Assembly (NCBI RefSeq): GCF_036116635.1
Contig: NZ_CP107995.1
Location: 3,968,001-4,032,000, forward strand
Origin: Amycolatopsis sp. NBC_00345
GTDB taxonomy: Bacteria > Actinomycetota > Actinomycetes > Mycobacteriales > Pseudonocardiaceae
DNA: 64,000 bases
Direction of reading: 5' to 3'
Shown one piece after another: positions 51,872 through 59,794 of the stretch. Position 1 is the first letter of the stretch. Every line of letters begins with the position of its first letter. Made by a program: the position numbers and the translations under genes. The notes below the pieces were generated by a model. That model was not told the DNA's origin and searched no databases. It saw nothing but the letters and a program-made list of their open reading frames with translations.

Positions 51872-52753
51872 ATGCGCGTTTTGCCCCAGACCGCCCCGCC
51901 CGAGGCCGAGCCCGCGGGCGCCTCCGTGCTGTACCGAGACGCCGAGGTGGCCCCGCTGCTGGGCTACCGGCCGCTGCTGCTGGACCTCGCCGTGCCCGCC
52001 GGCCCGCCGTCGGCTCCGGGCTGGCCCGTGGTCGCGTTCGTGCACGGCGGCGCGTTCGCCGTCGGCTCGCCCAAGCACGCCCCGCTCGGCCGGTATCTCG
52101 GCGAACGCCTGCTGGAAGCCGGTTTCGCCGTCGCGAAGGTCCACTTCAGACACAGCCGCGAGGCCGTGTACCCGGCGCAGCTGCACGACGTGAAGGCGGC
52201 GGTGCGCTGGCTCCGCCACCACGCGGGCACCCTGGCGCTCGACCCGGGACGGTTCAGCGCGTGGGGCCACGCGGCGGGCGGGCACCTGGCCGTGATGCTC
52301 GCGGTCACCGGGGACCGGCCGGACCTGGAGGGCGACATCGGCGTCACCGGCCCGAGCAGCGCCGTGCAGGCGGCGGTCGCGTGGAGCCCGCCGTCGGACT
52401 TCGCCCGGCTGCCGCCCCCGCCGCCCAGCTCGCCGTTCCACCGGACGGGTGAGGACCCGCACGCGTGGCTGCTGGGCGCCTCCCCCGCCGCGCACCCGGC
52501 GCTCGCCGCGGCGGCCAGCCCGCTCACCCACGTGACCGCGGCCGCCGCCCCGGTGCTGGTCGTGCACGGCACCGGCGACGACGGCGTCCCGATCGCGCAG
52601 AGCGAGGCGCTGGTCGCGGCCTACTGGCAGGCGGGCGCGGACGCCGAGTTCGCGTGGCTCGAGGACACCGGACACGTCTACGGCAACCGCACCCGCGCGG
52701 CGATGACCACGGCGGGCATCGAGTTCCTGCGCCGACGGCTCGGCCCGGCCTGA
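51872..52753 (+). CDS. HSL-type alpha/beta hydrolase homologue lacking the nucleophilic serine
   Basis: 293 residues from ATG at 51872. The fold is that of hormone-sensitive-lipase esterases: VAFVHGGAFAVGSPKH gives the HGG oxyanion hole, YPAQLHDVKAAVRWLRHHA the helix before the elbow, HGTGDDGVPI the Asp and EDTGHVYGNR the His. The elbow, normally GxSAGGH, reads GHAAGGH, with Ala134 (codon GCG) in place of Ser. The protein is therefore probably not an esterase by the usual mechanism; it may bind a ligand. Nothing else is damaged. Confidence 0.82.
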   Translation: MRVLPQTAPPEAEPAGASVLYRDAEVAPLLGYRPLLLDLAVPAGPPSAPGWPVVAFVHGGAFAVGSPKHAPLGRYLGERLLEAGFAVAKVHFRHSREAVYPAQLHDVKAAVRWLRHHAGTLALDPGRFSAWGHAAGGHLAVMLAVTGDRPDLEGDIGVTGPSSAVQAAVAWSPPSDFARLPPPPPSSPFHRTGEDPHAWLLGASPAAHPALAAAASPLTHVTAAAAPVLVVHGTGDDGVPIAQSEALVAAYWQAGADAEFAWLEDTGHVYGNRTRAAMTTAGIEFLRRRLGPA

Positions 52754-52761
52754 GCCCGGTT

Positions 52762-53145
52762 TCAGACGCTGGCGAGGTCCTCGCGCTCGACCGCGGTGCG
52801 GTAGAACGCGATCTTCATCCGGATGTGCTCCTGGTGCCCGCGCAGCCGGCCGATCTGGTCCTCGACCCGCTCCTCGTGCTCGCGCAGCACGGCGAGGCGC
52901 TCGGCGCGGGTGTCTTCGCCCTCGCGCAGGAGCGCGACGAACCGGAGCATCTCGGCGATCGGCATCTCGGTGTCGCGCAGGCAGCGCAGCAGGCGGAGGA
53001 ACTCCAGGTCCTGGTCGGTGAAGCGGCGACGGCCGCCGGCCGTGCGGCCCACCTCGTGCAGCAGGCCGATCCGCTCGTAGTAACGGAGCGTGTCAATGGA
53101 GAACCCGGTTCTGGCGGTGACTTCGGCTGGTGAGTAGGAGTCCAC
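52762..53145 (-). CDS. MerR-family transcriptional regulator
   Basis: 127 residues from GTG at 53145. The winged HTH is YSPAEVTARTGFSIDTLRYYERIGLL, followed by RRRFTDQDLEFLRLLRCLRDTEMPIAEM and a long dimerisation helix with REHEERVEDQIGRLRGHQEHI. No Cys-rich metal loop is present, so it belongs to the NmlR/AdhR-like redox or electrophile group. It is divergent from an aldo/keto reductase gene, a usual partner of this group, and has an overlapping operator in its own promoter. Confidence 0.9.
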   Translation of the reverse strand: MDSYSPAEVTARTGFSIDTLRYYERIGLLHEVGRTAGGRRRFTDQDLEFLRLLRCLRDTEMPIAEMLRFVALLREGEDTRAERLAVLREHEERVEDQIGRLRGHQEHIRMKIAFYRTAVEREDLASV

Positions 53146-53159
53146 CTACCCACCCTCGC

Positions 53160-53179
53160 ACCTGGAGCGCACTCCAGGT
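53160..53179 (-). promoter_or_regulatory. MerR-type operator/promoter
   Basis: ACCTGGAG, CGCA, CTCCAGGT is a perfect dyad with 8-base arms, matching the CTTGGAGT/ACTCCAAG style of NmlR-like regulators. On the minus strand TTGACC at 53182-53177 is a -35; a 19-base spacer would put the -10 near 53157-53152 and transcription start at about the GTG at 53145, so the message would be leaderless. The dyad fills the long spacer, as MerR activation requires. Confidence 0.72.
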
Positions 53180-53202
53180 CAAGCACCGGGTCGCCCGGAA
53201 CT

Positions 53203-53284
53203 GCCCTGAAGGTGGCCTTCAGGGACGTAGGTGCCCTGAAGGTGGCCTTCAGGGCGTCCCACGCGGGTAAGGAGGCCTTGACGG
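53203..53284. repeat. two family B palindromes followed by a half copy of family A
   Basis: Family B units at 53203-53224 and 53233-53255 (GCCCTGAAGG, TGG, CCTTCAGGGC) are in the same orientation. They are followed at 53261-53284 by the complete 24-base right arm of family A (ACGCGGGTAAGG, AGGCC, TTGACGG) without its left arm. The composite lies between the divergent MerR and aldo/keto reductase genes and stops 41 bases before the latter's start. Confidence 0.85.
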
Positions 53285-53324
53285 ACTTGACCCGGACCGC
53301 GCTCCGGGGTGTTCGCTCGAAGCC

Positions 53325-54332
53325 ATGACTCGAACCATGACCGGGCTGGACGACCACCGGCCGCTGGGCCGCTCGGGCCTGCGCGTTTCGCCGCTGGCGC
53401 TGGGGGCGATGACCTTCGGCCACTTCGACCTCTGCTCCGACGACGCCACCTCCCGCAAGGTGTTCCGCACCTACCTCGAAGCGGGCGGCAACTACGTCGA
53501 CACTGCCGACAACTACAGCGCCGGGCGCAGCGAGGAACTCGTCGGCGAGTTCCTGCGCGAGGTGCCCGACCGCGACGACCTCGTGCTCGCCACCAAGTAC
53601 TCCGGCCCGCGGATCACCGCGGACGGGGTCGAGCACAACGTCGCCCGCCGCAGCAACGGGCGCAAGAACATGATCGCCTCGCTGGAGGCGTCGCTGCGCC
53701 GGCTCGGCGTCGACCACGTCGACCTGTACTGGCTGCACATCTGGGACGGCTACACCCCGGCCGAGGAGGTGGTGTCGGCGTTCGACGACCTGGTGCGCGC
53801 CGGCAAGGTCCGCGCGGCCGGGCTCAGCGACGTCCCCGCGTGGTACGCGACGAAGGCCGCGATGCTGGGCGGCCCGCCGATCACCGCGATGCAGCTGGAG
53901 TACTCGCTGGTGGAGCGCTCGATCGAGACCGAGCACGTGCCGCTGGCGCGGGAGTTCGGCATCGCGGTGCAGCCGTGGGGCGCGATCGGCGGCGGCTTCC
54001 TGTCCGGCAAGTACACCCGCGACGGCTCGGCCGGCGGCCGCCTCGCCGGCGAGGGGCACTCCGAGCGGCGCTGGGCGGTCCTCGACGTCGTCCGCGAGAT
54101 CGCCGCGGCCGCGGGCTGCACCCCGGCCCAGGTCGCGATGCACTGGGTCACGCGGCAGCCGGCCATCGCGGGCACGCTCGTCGGCGCGCGGACGCCGGAG
54201 CAGCTCACGGACACCGTCGGCGCGCTGGCACTCGACCTGCCGACCGAGCAGCTGGACCGGCTGACCGAGGCCGGCGACCCCGAGCTTCCCTTCCCGCACA
54301 GCATCATCAAGCGCCACCGCGGCGGGGCGTAA
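53325..54332 (+). CDS. aldo/keto reductase
   Basis: 335 residues from ATG at 53325 (a second ATG five codons in). The tetrad is present: D in YVDTADNYSAGRSEE with the following Tyr, K in VLATKYSG, H in YWLHIWD. NADPH binding is indicated by GFLSGKYTRDGSAGG and the C-terminal VGARTPEQL. The subgroup of about 330 residues is YhdN/YajO-like. It probably reduces reactive aldehydes, and the divergent MerR regulator fits an electrophile-response role. Confidence 0.92.
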   Translation: MTRTMTGLDDHRPLGRSGLRVSPLALGAMTFGHFDLCSDDATSRKVFRTYLEAGGNYVDTADNYSAGRSEELVGEFLREVPDRDDLVLATKYSGPRITADGVEHNVARRSNGRKNMIASLEASLRRLGVDHVDLYWLHIWDGYTPAEEVVSAFDDLVRAGKVRAAGLSDVPAWYATKAAMLGGPPITAMQLEYSLVERSIETEHVPLAREFGIAVQPWGAIGGGFLSGKYTRDGSAGGRLAGEGHSERRWAVLDVVREIAAAAGCTPAQVAMHWVTRQPAIAGTLVGARTPEQLTDTVGALALDLPTEQLDRLTEAGDPELPFPHSIIKRHRGGA

Positions 54333-54339
54333 CCGGCGG

Positions 54340-54369
54340 TGGCGGGGATCGGGCCCGGCCCCCGCCACT
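54340..54369 (+). terminator. hairpin terminator after the aldo/keto reductase
   Basis: A 9-base stem, GTGGCGGGG with CCCCGCCAC, closes a 12-base loop starting 8 bases after the stop. No T tract follows. Confidence 0.6.
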
Positions 54370-54495
54370 GCGCGGGCCCCATGCGGCGAAGCGGGTCGCG
54401 ACCATCGCCCCTTCAGCTGAGCGCCCTCCCGTGTCATCGTGAGACCACGAACAATTGGTCTGGACCTTAAGTCCGATGACGAGAGGAGCCACACG

Positions 54496-55416
54496 ATGCG
54501 CGGTACCACGGTGTTGCCGGGGTCGCCCTGCCGGAGCCGGAGACCCGGGGAGCTGCCGATGCACCGGCTGGAGGTGCCGATGCCCAACGCGCTCCCGTTC
54601 GCCGTCGGCACGTTCGACGCCATGGGCCCGATGTCGCGCGCGTCCTTCCCGCACCGCCACACCTTCCACGAGATCGTCCACGTCACCGGCGGCTCGGGCA
54701 CGCACGTCGTCGACCTCGCCCGCTGGGAGCTGCGCCCGCCGCACCTGTGCGTGCTCGGCCCCGGGCAGGTGCACCACTGGGAGAACGTGCGCGGGCTGTC
54801 CGGGTTCGTCGTCCTGTTCACCGAAGACTTCCTGCTGGACCATCCCGCCGACCGGGACCTGCTGCGCCGGCTGAGCGAGCGGCCGTGGCTGACGCTGGAC
54901 GAGCCCGCCCACACCGCCACGGCCCGGCTGATCGCCGAGATCGAGAACGAATACCGTGGCGCCGCAACGGGTTCCGAGTCCGTCCTGCGGTCGCTGCTGC
55001 ACGTTCTCGTCGTCCGCGCCGCCCGGCTGACGGACCCCGCCGGCACCGCGCCGCCCGCCCGCGCCGGCGGGGTCGCGGAGGCGTTCGCCCGGCTGGTGGA
55101 CCGGATCGAGCCCGCGCTCTGGTCGGTCCGCGCGTACGCGGCCTGCATCGGCGTCACCCCGGGATACCTCACCGACGTGGTGAAGAACGCGACGGGCCGG
55201 ACGCCGTCGGAGCTGATCCGGGAGACCCGTGCCCGTGAGGCGAAACGGCTGCTGGCCGGCACGGGCCTCACGGTGCGGCAGATCGCGGACCGCGTCGGCT
55301 TCGCCGATCCGGCGTACTTCTGCCGGTTCTTCCGCCGGGAAACGGGAATGAGCCCGGGCGACTTCCGCCGAGACGGCGACGTGCGCCGACTGGACCACCG
55401 GGCGGCCGCGCGGTAG
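54496..55416 (+). CDS. AraC-family transcriptional regulator
   Basis: 306 residues from ATG at 54496 with GAGAGGAG upstream. Residues about 30-130 are an AraC cupin (FPHRHTFHEIVHVTGGSGTH, then LCVLGPGQVHHWEN) that binds a small ligand. Residues about 200-300 are the double HTH, with YAACIGVTPGYLTDVVKNATG and IADRVGFADPAYFCRFFRRETG. Its stop directly abuts the stop of the convergent TetR gene. The target is not obvious. Confidence 0.9.
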   Translation: MRGTTVLPGSPCRSRRPGELPMHRLEVPMPNALPFAVGTFDAMGPMSRASFPHRHTFHEIVHVTGGSGTHVVDLARWELRPPHLCVLGPGQVHHWENVRGLSGFVVLFTEDFLLDHPADRDLLRRLSERPWLTLDEPAHTATARLIAEIENEYRGAATGSESVLRSLLHVLVVRAARLTDPAGTAPPARAGGVAEAFARLVDRIEPALWSVRAYAACIGVTPGYLTDVVKNATGRTPSELIRETRAREAKRLLAGTGLTVRQIADRVGFADPAYFCRFFRRETGMSPGDFRRDGDVRRLDHRAAAR

Positions 55417-55974
55417 TCAAGCCCGGCGCAGCAGCGCGAGCACCCCGTCCACCGCGCGGTCGAATTCGGCGGTGTCGCCGGCCGCCTTCGCGAGCACGTA
55501 CCCGCCCTGCAGCACGGCGACGATGGTGGCCGCCGTCTCGGCCGGGGCCAGTTCCGGGCCGAACTCGCCGCGGTCGCGGCCCTCGGCGAGGACGCCGGCC
55601 AGCCGGTCGCGCAGCCAGCCGAAAGTCTCGCCGAGCGGCGCGTGCAGCACCGGGTCCGCCATCACGTCCGGGTCCTGCGTGAGCCGCCCGACGGGGCAGC
55701 CCTTCAGCACGTCGCGCTCGCGCCGCAGGTACGCCGTGATCCGCTCGACGGCAGTGCCCGGCGTGGCCAGCTGCCGCTCCGCCTCGGCGCGTAACTCCCC
55801 CGCGCTGCGCTCGATCGCCGCCCGCGCGAGGTCCGCCTTCCCGCTGAAATGATGGTACATGCTGCCCTGCCCGGCGCCGGCCCGCTCCTGGATCACCTTC
55901 GGGCTGGTGCCGACGTAACCCCGTTCCCAGAGCAGTTCCCGGGTGCTTTCGATGAGCCGTTCCGACGCGTCCAC
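55417..55974 (-). CDS. TetR-family transcriptional regulator
   Basis: 185 residues from GTG at 55974, giving the typical start VDASERLIESTRELLWERGY; an ATG five codons upstream falls inside the presumed operator, so I reject it. The HTH continues with PKVIQERAGAGQGSMYHHFSGKADL. The C-terminal domain contains LKGCPVGRLTQDPDVM, common to the YxaF/LmrA-like group (TetR_C_16-type). It is probably autoregulated; the neighbouring secreted protease gene is divergent. Confidence 0.88.
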   Translation of the reverse strand: MDASERLIESTRELLWERGYVGTSPKVIQERAGAGQGSMYHHFSGKADLARAAIERSAGELRAEAERQLATPGTAVERITAYLRRERDVLKGCPVGRLTQDPDVMADPVLHAPLGETFGWLRDRLAGVLAEGRDRGEFGPELAPAETAATIVAVLQGGYVLAKAAGDTAEFDRAVDGVLALLRRA

Positions 55975-55983
55975 ACCCAGACC

Positions 55984-56001
55984 GTACATACCAGTAGGTA
56001 C
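55984..56001. promoter_or_regulatory. candidate TetR operator
   Basis: An 18-base imperfect dyad, GTACATACC facing AGTAGGTAC, lies 10 bases before the TetR start. TACC/GGTA half-sites are usual for this TetR group. Confidence 0.55.
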
Positions 56002-56164
56002 AGGCACCAACCCTACTCGGTGACGTCCACGTCAGGCGCGCTGAGACGGACAAAAACCAACTATGTTCGCGAATTTTCAGAATGCGACTTACGTAGCTAC
56101 CCGGGCACCGAGCCGGTCTGGTCTGCTCGGGAATGCACCTTTCCGGTCCCGAAGGGAGATGTTC

Positions 56165-56968
56165 ATGCAGGTAGACGGACGTTCACTGGCACGACGGGCG
56201 GCACTGGCGCTCGCCGCGGCCGCCACGGCCGGAGCCCTCGCCGTCGTCGCCGCACCCGGCGCCTCGGCCGGCGCGGGGCCACTGATCGTCGGCGGCTCGC
56301 CGACCACCATCGACGACTTCCCGGCCACCGTGATCTTCAACGTCGACGGTGCGCAGCACTGCGCGGGCACCCTGGTGGCGAAGAACAAGGTGCTCACCGC
56401 CGCGCACTGCACCGACGGGGTCAAGGCCGCGCAGATGGAGATCATCGGCGGCCAGACCAAGTTCAGCGACACCACCGGCGAGAAGGCCGGCGTGAGCGAC
56501 GTCTGGCAGAACCCCGCGTTCGACATGAACGGGATGCAGCACGACAACTCCGTGCTGACGCTGGACAAGGACCTGCCGTACAAGCCGGCGACGCTGGTGC
56601 AGTCGGCCGACGACGCGGCCTACAAGGCGGGCGCCGACGTCACCGTGGTCGGCTGGGGCACGACGTCGGAGGGCGGCGACGTCTCCGACCAGCTGCTCAA
56701 GGTCAACGTGCCGGTGGTGGACAACAACACCTGCGCGGACGACTACAGCAAGTCCGGCTCCAGCTACGACAAGGCGTCGATGTTCTGCGCGGGCGTCCCC
56801 GAAGGCGGGAAGGACTCCTGCCAGGGCGACTCCGGCGGCCCGGCCTACGTCGACGGCAAGCTCGCCGGCATCGTGTCCTGGGGCCAGGGCTGTGCCCGCA
56901 AGGACTTCCCCGGCGTGTACACCAACGTGGGCAACGACTACGCCACGATCAGCTCCCACATCGGCTGA
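56165..56968 (+). CDS. secreted trypsin-like serine protease (S1)
   Basis: 267 residues from ATG at 56165, 6 bases after GAAGGGAG; an ATG two codons earlier is too close to the site. A signal peptide of about 37 residues is followed by a short propeptide and the activation site IVGG. The triad is H81 (TAAHC), D127 (HDNSVL) and S223 (GDSGGP); D217 at the base of the S1 pocket predicts cleavage after Arg/Lys. Six cysteines can form three disulfides, as in Streptomyces trypsin. It is monocistronic with a strong terminator. Confidence 0.94.
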   Translation: MQVDGRSLARRAALALAAAATAGALAVVAAPGASAGAGPLIVGGSPTTIDDFPATVIFNVDGAQHCAGTLVAKNKVLTAAHCTDGVKAAQMEIIGGQTKFSDTTGEKAGVSDVWQNPAFDMNGMQHDNSVLTLDKDLPYKPATLVQSADDAAYKAGADVTVVGWGTTSEGGDVSDQLLKVNVPVVDNNTCADDYSKSGSSYDKASMFCAGVPEGGKDSCQGDSGGPAYVDGKLAGIVSWGQGCARKDFPGVYTNVGNDYATISSHIG

Positions 56969-56974
56969 GGCGAC

Positions 56975-57008
56975 CCGGCGGCCCGGGTGTCTCCGCCCGG
57001 GCCGCCGG
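56975..57008 (+). terminator. strong hairpin terminator after the trypsin gene
   Basis: A perfect 13-base GC stem (CCGGCGGCCCGGG with CCCGGGCCGCCGG) closes an 8-base loop, 6 bases after the stop. Confidence 0.75.
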
Positions 57009-57104
57009 CCCCCGGCTCCGGCGATTTCCGGAAAGCCGAACGGGATCACGCGCGTATATGTCATGATCTGGACACATGACCACGAATCGCGCAACGGAGA
57101 CACC

Positions 57105-57593
57105 ATGTCCGCCCACATGGACCAGCTGATCGCCCAGTTCCGCAGCTTCCAGGCGAAGACACAGCAGGCCGAGACCCGCTTCGACGGGGTCGGCGACATG
57201 CAGGAGCAGATCGCCCAGGTCCGGACCAGCGTGACCGCGCCCGACGGCACCGTGACGGTCATCGCCGGGGCCGGCGGCAGCGTCACCGATGTCCAGCTCT
57301 CCCCGGAAGCCCTGCGCCTCGACCCGGCCCGGCTGTCCGCGACGATCATGAGCACCCTGCGCCAGGCCGTGGCCGGCGCCGTCCGGCAGCAGGCCGGGAT
57401 CGTGGACGAAACGTTCGGCGAAGCACTCGGCGTCGACATCTCCGAGCAGGTTCGCGAAGCCCAGGCCGAGGCCTTCGGAACCACCGCGGACGAGCCCGCG
57501 TCACAGCAGCAACAGCCGGCTTCCCGGCCAAGCCGCGGCGCCGGCCCGGAGGACGACGACTACTTCGACGCCAACTCGTTCCTCCGCCGCTGA
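57105..57593 (+). CDS. YbaB/EbfC-family protein of a type VII secretion-associated cluster
   Basis: 162 residues from ATG at 57105 with CGGAG upstream. The YbaB-like core is IAQVRTSVTAPDGTVTVIAGAGGSVTDVQLSPEAL with a flanking helix pair (MDQLIAQFRSFQ and LSATIMSTLRQAVAGAV). The tail is Gln/Pro-rich and acidic, ending DDDYFDANSFLRR. Proteins of this kind often precede WXG100-like genes in actinomycetes (EspL-like role), so it is likely a chaperone or partner for the next gene product. It begins a four-gene block. Confidence 0.82.
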   Translation: MSAHMDQLIAQFRSFQAKTQQAETRFDGVGDMQEQIAQVRTSVTAPDGTVTVIAGAGGSVTDVQLSPEALRLDPARLSATIMSTLRQAVAGAVRQQAGIVDETFGEALGVDISEQVREAQAEAFGTTADEPASQQQQPASRPSRGAGPEDDDYFDANSFLRR

Positions 57594-57618
57594 CCGATCC
57601 GACCGAGGGAATTCCGCG

Positions 57619-57957
57619 ATGCCAGACGGAATACAGACGAATATCGACGCGATCTCCGAGTACACCCGCCAGCTCCCGTACTACGAGCAGGAAGCGGGCA
57701 AGTTCGGCGGCAAGATCGACGCCGCCGACGTGGGCGACCAGGCGTGGGGGGTCGTCGGCATCTTCGCCAAGCAGGGCTACACCGACCACCTCGCCGACCT
57801 GCGCTCGCTGCTGAACGACCTGAAGGACGGCGTGGACGCGCTGACCACCAAGCTCGGCACGGCCGCGCAGATGTACCAGGGCGCCGAAGACGCCGGGAAG
57901 ATCACCTTCGGCCGGTACGAGGCGGAGATCGACGCAGTGGGGAAGCCGGGCTCATGA
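57619..57957 (+). CDS. WXG100/EspC-like type VII secretion substrate
   Basis: 112 residues from ATG at 57619 with GAGGGAATT upstream. Two helices (about 8-30 and 55-95) flank a central DQAWGVVG turn that corresponds to the WxG hairpin; YTDHLADLRSLLNDLKDGVDAL is the second helix. No signal peptide. Small proteins of this fold are exported as helical hairpin dimers by ESX systems. It overlaps the next gene by 4 bases. Confidence 0.82.
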   Translation: MPDGIQTNIDAISEYTRQLPYYEQEAGKFGGKIDAADVGDQAWGVVGIFAKQGYTDHLADLRSLLNDLKDGVDALTTKLGTAAQMYQGAEDAGKITFGRYEAEIDAVGKPGS

Positions 57958-59078
57958 CCGAGAAGAAGAGCATCGCCGACACCCTGAACGTGTCGGCCTA
58001 CGACGAGAGCACGGGCGCCAACCTCGACCGCGCGGCGAGCGCCGCCCCGGTGGCCGGCACCCTCTACGACTCCGGCAAGTCGATCGCCGGGCACGCCCAG
58101 CAGGCCGCCCAGGCGGACAGCCCGGGCGAGCTGGCGTCCGCGGGCGCCGCGCTGGTCGGCGACGGGGCGTCGTTCGTCGGCGCCGCGGCCGGCGACATGG
58201 TCACCTTCGCCATGGACCCGATCGGCTGGCTGGTCAGCCACGGGCTCAACATGCTGCTCGAACTGGTCCAGCCGCTGCAGGACGCGCTGCACCAGGTCAC
58301 CGGCGACGGCCCGGCGATCGGGCACGCCTCCGAGAACTTCACCACGATCGCCCAGGGCTTCGTCGCGCTCGCCGAGGACTTCGAGCGGACCGGCGACACC
58401 GCGCTGGCCGACTGGGTCGACGACGCCGGCAACGCGGCGAAGGAAGCGCTCGGCGACTTCTCCTCCGGCATCCGCGGGGTCGGCTCGGCCGCCGGTTCGG
58501 TGGCCGAGGTGCTGCAGATGTGGTCGATGGTCATGGTGGTCATCGAAGAGGTGATCAAGGCGATCATCACCGAGCTGGTCTCCTGGCTGATCACCCTGTG
58601 GCTGCCCGCGCTGGCCGCGTCGGTGATCAGCTTCGGCGGCTCGGTCGCCGCGGCGATGACCGCGTCGATCGCCAAGGCGGCCAGCGTGCTGGCGAAGGTC
58701 ACCCGTTACCTCGGCAAGTTCGGCAAGCTGCTTGACACCTTCATCGAGTTCCTCGGCAAGATCGCGGGGAAGATGGAGGTGTTCACCAGGAAGCTGCGGG
58801 TCGGCGTGATGCCCGGCGAGACCAAGTTCGGGCTCGGCGCGGCCGCGCAGGGCTTCCAGCCGAGCAACCGGATGCTCTCCACCATGTTCGGCACCTCGGT
58901 CGGCGCCGCCCCGCTGGTCGCGGGGGCGAGCGTCAAAGCCGGGATCGGCGCCGGGAAGGCGCTGGCCGGCGAAGGCAAGGAAGCGGTCAGCGCCGAAGGA
59001 GACACACCGTGGTTCGACAAGAGCGAAATCGGCGGGGACCAGAGCCCGGAGCAGACCCACAAGAACCTGGACATCTAG
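57954..59078 (+). CDS. large WXG/PPE-like type VII secretion-associated protein
   Basis: 374 residues from ATG at 57954 (ATGA overlap with the previous gene). An N-terminal Ala/Gly-rich helical region (20-130) is followed by long helices with LADWVDDAGNAAKEALGDFSSG and a strongly hydrophobic stretch at about 185-250 (MVMVVIEEVIKAIITELV, then LITLWLPALAASVISFGG). The last 100 residues are polar with GLGAAAQGFQPSNRM. No toxin domain is recognised. It may be a membrane-active effector or the scaffold partner of the small WXG protein. Confidence 0.75.
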   Translation: MTEKKSIADTLNVSAYDESTGANLDRAASAAPVAGTLYDSGKSIAGHAQQAAQADSPGELASAGAALVGDGASFVGAAAGDMVTFAMDPIGWLVSHGLNMLLELVQPLQDALHQVTGDGPAIGHASENFTTIAQGFVALAEDFERTGDTALADWVDDAGNAAKEALGDFSSGIRGVGSAAGSVAEVLQMWSMVMVVIEEVIKAIITELVSWLITLWLPALAASVISFGGSVAAAMTASIAKAASVLAKVTRYLGKFGKLLDTFIEFLGKIAGKMEVFTRKLRVGVMPGETKFGLGAAAQGFQPSNRMLSTMFGTSVGAAPLVAGASVKAGIGAGKALAGEGKEAVSAEGDTPWFDKSEIGGDQSPEQTHKNLDI

Positions 59079-59791
59079 CCGCCGATCTGGGCGAGCTGGC
59101 CGGGCAGGCACCGACCGACGCCCGGCGCCGGGCGGGGCAGAAGGTCTTCGCCCACGAAGAACGCCTGGACGCCAAGCGGGACAAGCTCATGGTCCGTCCC
59201 GGGTTCCGGGAACGGGTCGAGACGCTGATGCGGGACCAGTGGCGTGAGCCGGTGATCGTGGTGCGCGTCCGCGAGGACGGCCTGGGCTTCGACGTGCCCG
59301 GCCGGCGCCTGGACGGGACGGTCAAAGGGAAGCGGCTCGTCCGGCGGTTCTTCTGGAACATCCTGCGCGGCCTCGGCGGCGGCGTGGCCTACGTCTTCTA
59401 CTTCGCGAACGGCGCCGGTAGCGGCGGCGGGAAACTGGGGAGCCCGTTCCAGCGGGCGATCAGCGTCACCGGGCCTGCCGACGCGATGGCGCTCGGCCTG
59501 CTCGACCGGCTCCGCCCGGCGGACGGGCCCTGGCTGGCCTTCTCGCCTTCGCACGTCGCGCTGGTGGACACCGGCTCGACGCAGCGCGACCCGGCGGACG
59601 CTCCCCCGCCGGAGATCGTCTGGCAGGCCTGCACCCCGCAGGCGCTCGAAGTCAACCTCCGACGCCGCAAGCTGACCTGGCCGGACGGGTCCAGTTTCAC
59701 CTTCCCGCTGCACGGCCGCACCGAGGAGCGGCACCTGCGCAAGTACCTCGAGGCCCCGGACATCGTGCACTGGAACGGACGGCCGGAGTAG
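59009..59791 (+). CDS. hypothetical protein of the WXG cluster, overlapping its upstream neighbour
   Basis: 260 residues from GTG at 59009, chosen because GAAGGAG lies 7 bases upstream and no other start codon occurs before the conserved part; this makes a 70-base overlap with the previous gene. The first 23 codons have atypical usage (CGA, CCA, GGA), so translation might instead couple to a non-standard start near 59078. The body reads AGQKVFAHEERLDAKRDKLM, a GFDVPGRRLDGTVKGKRLVRR strand set and WLAFSPSHVALVD. No known domain. Probably cytosolic. Confidence 0.68.
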   Translation: MVRQERNRRGPEPGADPQEPGHLAADLGELAGQAPTDARRRAGQKVFAHEERLDAKRDKLMVRPGFRERVETLMRDQWREPVIVVRVREDGLGFDVPGRRLDGTVKGKRLVRRFFWNILRGLGGGVAYVFYFANGAGSGGGKLGSPFQRAISVTGPADAMALGLLDRLRPADGPWLAFSPSHVALVDTGSTQRDPADAPPPEIVWQACTPQALEVNLRRRKLTWPDGSSFTFPLHGRTEERHLRKYLEAPDIVHWNGRPE

Positions 59792-59794
59792 CCG

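Noticed and set aside
52815..55271. 818-codon minus-strand frame crossing the family B repeats
   Set aside because: It covers the antisense of AraC and aldo/keto reductase genes and the repeats; only the MerR gene in another frame is supported.
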